Source: Hirudinaria manillensis (taxonomy: Eukaryota > Annelida > Clitellata > Hirudinida > Hirudinidae). Taken from it: 64,000 bases of DNA. The DNA lies in assembly GCA_034509925.1 (NCBI GenBank), contig CM067535.1:1742501-1806500 (forward strand). The letters run 5' to 3'. A program made the translations under genes and the position numbers. Of this stretch, positions 62,401-64,000 are shown in pieces. Under the pieces are notes generated by a model that ran no database searches, was not told the origin of the DNA, and was given only the letters and a program-made list of their open reading frames with translations. Positions within the stretch are counted from its first letter, which is position 1. Each line of letters opens with the position of its first letter.

Positions 62401-63411
62401 AGTGGATTTATACAAAAGTCGGGAGGAAAATTATAAAACGCTCAAGAATAGATACAAAATGTTGGAAATCCAAAATGAGACGTTGAGAATGAGAGAAGAT
62501 CAAGCTCAAAAAAGAGAAAAAGATTTGTTGGCGAGGTTGGAGAAGCTGAAGACGAGTTTGGATTCCCAAAAGGTTGATAAATTGATGGAAGAAAAAATGA
62601 ATCTCATGAAGGAGTTTTCAAAGAAAGATGATGATTGCAAAGCACTCAAGAAAGCCATTGATAAGTTTGAGGTAAATTTTTTATTGTTTATTGTCCATCA
62701 GGAAATATATGTGAATGTTTTAGCTTAATGTAGATATTATCTTTGAATTTATATATATTAATAATATTTATTTATTAGATTTTTAAGGAACCTGTGAGAG
62801 TAAAATTGTTAATCACAATAACTCCAACCTTCTTTATGCATTACCAATAAGACTTCAGTTGAATGCTGGATTATAAATACTAATATTTTAATTTTAATAG
62901 GGAGAAATATTTGTTAAAGATCTGGAGATCAGCAAAAAAGCTCTGCAAATAACAGAGCTAAAATATCAGCTGGAATCTCTGTACTCAGATAGCCAGAATT
63001 TGGCAGCCTCCGTCCCCGATAGGAACGTCGAGTCAACAAGTAGACCCTCTACCTCTTCTGGCCTCCCTAACACTGCCAATTTCACATTGGCCTTTGCAAC
63101 CACGCAGCTCACTGCTAAGAGTGCTGAAATCAAGGACCTTAAGAACGAATTAAAGTGTTACAAATTAAAGTTGAGTAGCAAAACCGTGGAATGTAATAAT
63201 TTAAAATGCGAGGTATGTTTTATAATATTTTTTATTTATTTATTTATTGTAAACCAATTGTTTTACTATCTGCAATGACATCTTACAGTTACATCAAGAG
63301 AGGAGAAAATCGCAACTAAACAAGGAGAATCTCTCCTCAACAGTCGCTGAAAACAAACAAAACCCAGACGATACGGCCGCACTCAACACCCAAAACATTC
63401 AACGATGGTAG
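55024..63411 (+). CDS. CENPE: CENP-E-like kinesin-7, 15 coding exons
   Basis: A plus-end motor that carries chromosomes to the spindle equator at kinetochores. Exons: 55024-55085, 55148-55236, 55305-55394, 55475-55593, 55900-56010, 56211-56295, 56523-56590, 56689-56751, 57090-57226, 57426-57552, 57667-57753, 57826-62113, 62388-62671, 62901-63212, 63289-63411. The sum is 6045 nt, 2014 residues. The motor is N-terminal: [11 protein letters not shown]-loop [27 protein letters not shown], switch I region NDRSSRSH, switch [30 protein letters not shown]. Then come about 1400 residues of coiled coil, almost all in one 4.3-kb exon, as in [18 protein letters not shown] resembles the CENP-E post-motor segment. 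Oddities: a QTSF-motif array (58468-58983), a 58-residue coiled-coil repeat, and a GC-AG intron after 57226. AATAAA occurs at 63600. Confidence 0.94.
56368..56445. repeat. (TTA)n microsatellite in a CENP-E intron
   Basis: About 25 copies of ATT/TTA in the intron between 56295 and 56523. Confidence 0.93.
58468..58983 (+). repeat. eight-copy QTSF motif array in the CENP-E stalk
   Basis: The tetrapeptide QTSF (QTSI in the first copy), preceded by L, I, I, T, L, C, I, T in turn, occurs with its leading residue at nucleotides 58468, 58546, 58615, 58690, 58768, 58831, 58897 and 58969. Gaps are 26, 23, 25, 26, 21, 22 and 24 residues. Between motifs the sequence is acidic, Ser/Glu-rich and not strongly coiled. 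The flanking pattern is often E-K-x-[I/L/T]-Q-T-S-F. DNA conservation between units is low outside the motif. Confidence 0.9.
60955..61640 (+). repeat. 174-bp (58-residue) tandem repeat in the CENP-E coiled coil
   Basis: The unit containing ALS[AS]EHESLL[EQ]KFKSMEV starts at 61000, 61174, 61348 and 61522, so the period is exactly 174 bp (58 residues) over about four units. Later copies are more alike than the first. 58 residues is not a whole number of heptads, so the heptad register is offset between units or is reset by a stutter. Confidence 0.88.
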
Positions 63412-64000
63412 AGATACAACACTGAGATCTCTTTACTATTCCTTTCATTGACTGTATTAAAACCTCAAAGGAACTTTTTAAATTTATAATTCTGATGAAT
63501 GTATATTGCACTGTTTATTTTTTATCTCCTTTTAACTCCTTGACCGTCAACAAGTTCCTCACCAAATTAAAATTTCACACATATTTGCTGCTGCTCAAGA
63601 ATAAATATGTTAGTTTGGATGCATACACAAATTAACTAATCTGCTGGCCCAATGAAAATAATCCTGGTTCTGCATTTTTAAACAACTGATCTTTGCTGTC
63701 CTAATGCACTTTTATGTGTGGTTTGCATTTGCTTCTCTGCAGCAAAAATTTGTGGTTTTAAATTTTAAATGAAATGACTGGGCACAACTACTTAAGCTTC
63801 CCCACCAATTGTATAAATTACTTATTAGTCTAGTTCAGAAAATAATTGAGTGTTTTGGTTGATCCATAATTAAATCAAACTTCAGTTGGAGTTGTTCTAA
63901 ATGAACTAACTGATATTCTGATTGGTCTCTCTAATAAGCGACAATTACTGATAATTAAAGAATTATTGGAACTCAGTTTTTCTAATTGTGGGAATGAATC
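63412..64000. other. CENP-E 3' flank
   Basis: AT-rich, with AATAAA at 63600-63605 as the likely polyadenylation signal. No other gene seen before the window ends. Confidence 0.5.

Overview
The window is nuclear DNA from an animal, most likely an invertebrate. Genes are split by mostly short, AT-rich GT-AG introns, spacers are full of microsatellites, and the recognisable genes are metazoan: an inhibitory Smad, PABPN1, a TFCP2/LSF-type CP2 factor, a two-SH3 sorbin-family-like protein, pyruvate kinase, TRMO and a CENP-E kinesin. The sequence alone does not fix the phylum. Six multi-exon reading frames (PABPN1, TFCP2-like, SH3 gene, pyruvate kinase, TRMO, CENP-E) could be assembled by hand, and each sums to a multiple of three with matching intron phases, which supports the exon maps.

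Layout. 1-15 kb is mostly AT-rich, repeat-laden DNA. It holds the first coding exon of an inhibitory Smad (minus strand, 5603-6257; its MH2 half lies beyond the left edge), one orphan candidate exon (3224-3431), doubtful ORFs, and a complete PABPN1 gene (13888-14706, minus). 15.7-31.2 kb is a rearranged block, all on the minus strand. A segment of about 5.48 kb occurs twice (18296-23774 and 24572-30046), and each copy carries an intronless 957-residue HECT ubiquitin-ligase gene. Next to the right copy stands an intact, intronless gene of about 493 residues of unknown function. Its last third is repeated beside the left copy, and its middle third is repeated in a third, deleted fragment at 15724-16234. 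A putative membrane-protein exon with 21-residue repeats and a small inverted-repeat element with telomere-like DNA lie nearby.

32-63.4 kb is gene-dense and on the plus strand: TFCP2-like (20 exons, 32113-39085), the SH3 gene (13 exons, 39713-46755), pyruvate kinase (6 exons, 47661-50192), a small unrecognised gene (50892-51595), TRMO (4 exons, 52809-54137) and CENP-E (15 exons, 55024-63411). These are ordinary housekeeping, regulatory and mitotic genes with no evident shared pathway.

The most notable signals are these. (1) The tandem HECT pair differs far more by amino-acid replacements than by silent or intergenic changes, with a hot spot near residues 500-560. (2) The CENP-E stalk has an eight-copy array of a QTSF motif at 21-26 residue spacing, resembling a multivalent dynein-light-chain binding array, followed by a 58-residue coiled-coil tandem repeat. 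(3) Two introns appear to use GC donors. (4) There is microhomology-marked gene shuffling around the HECT duplication.
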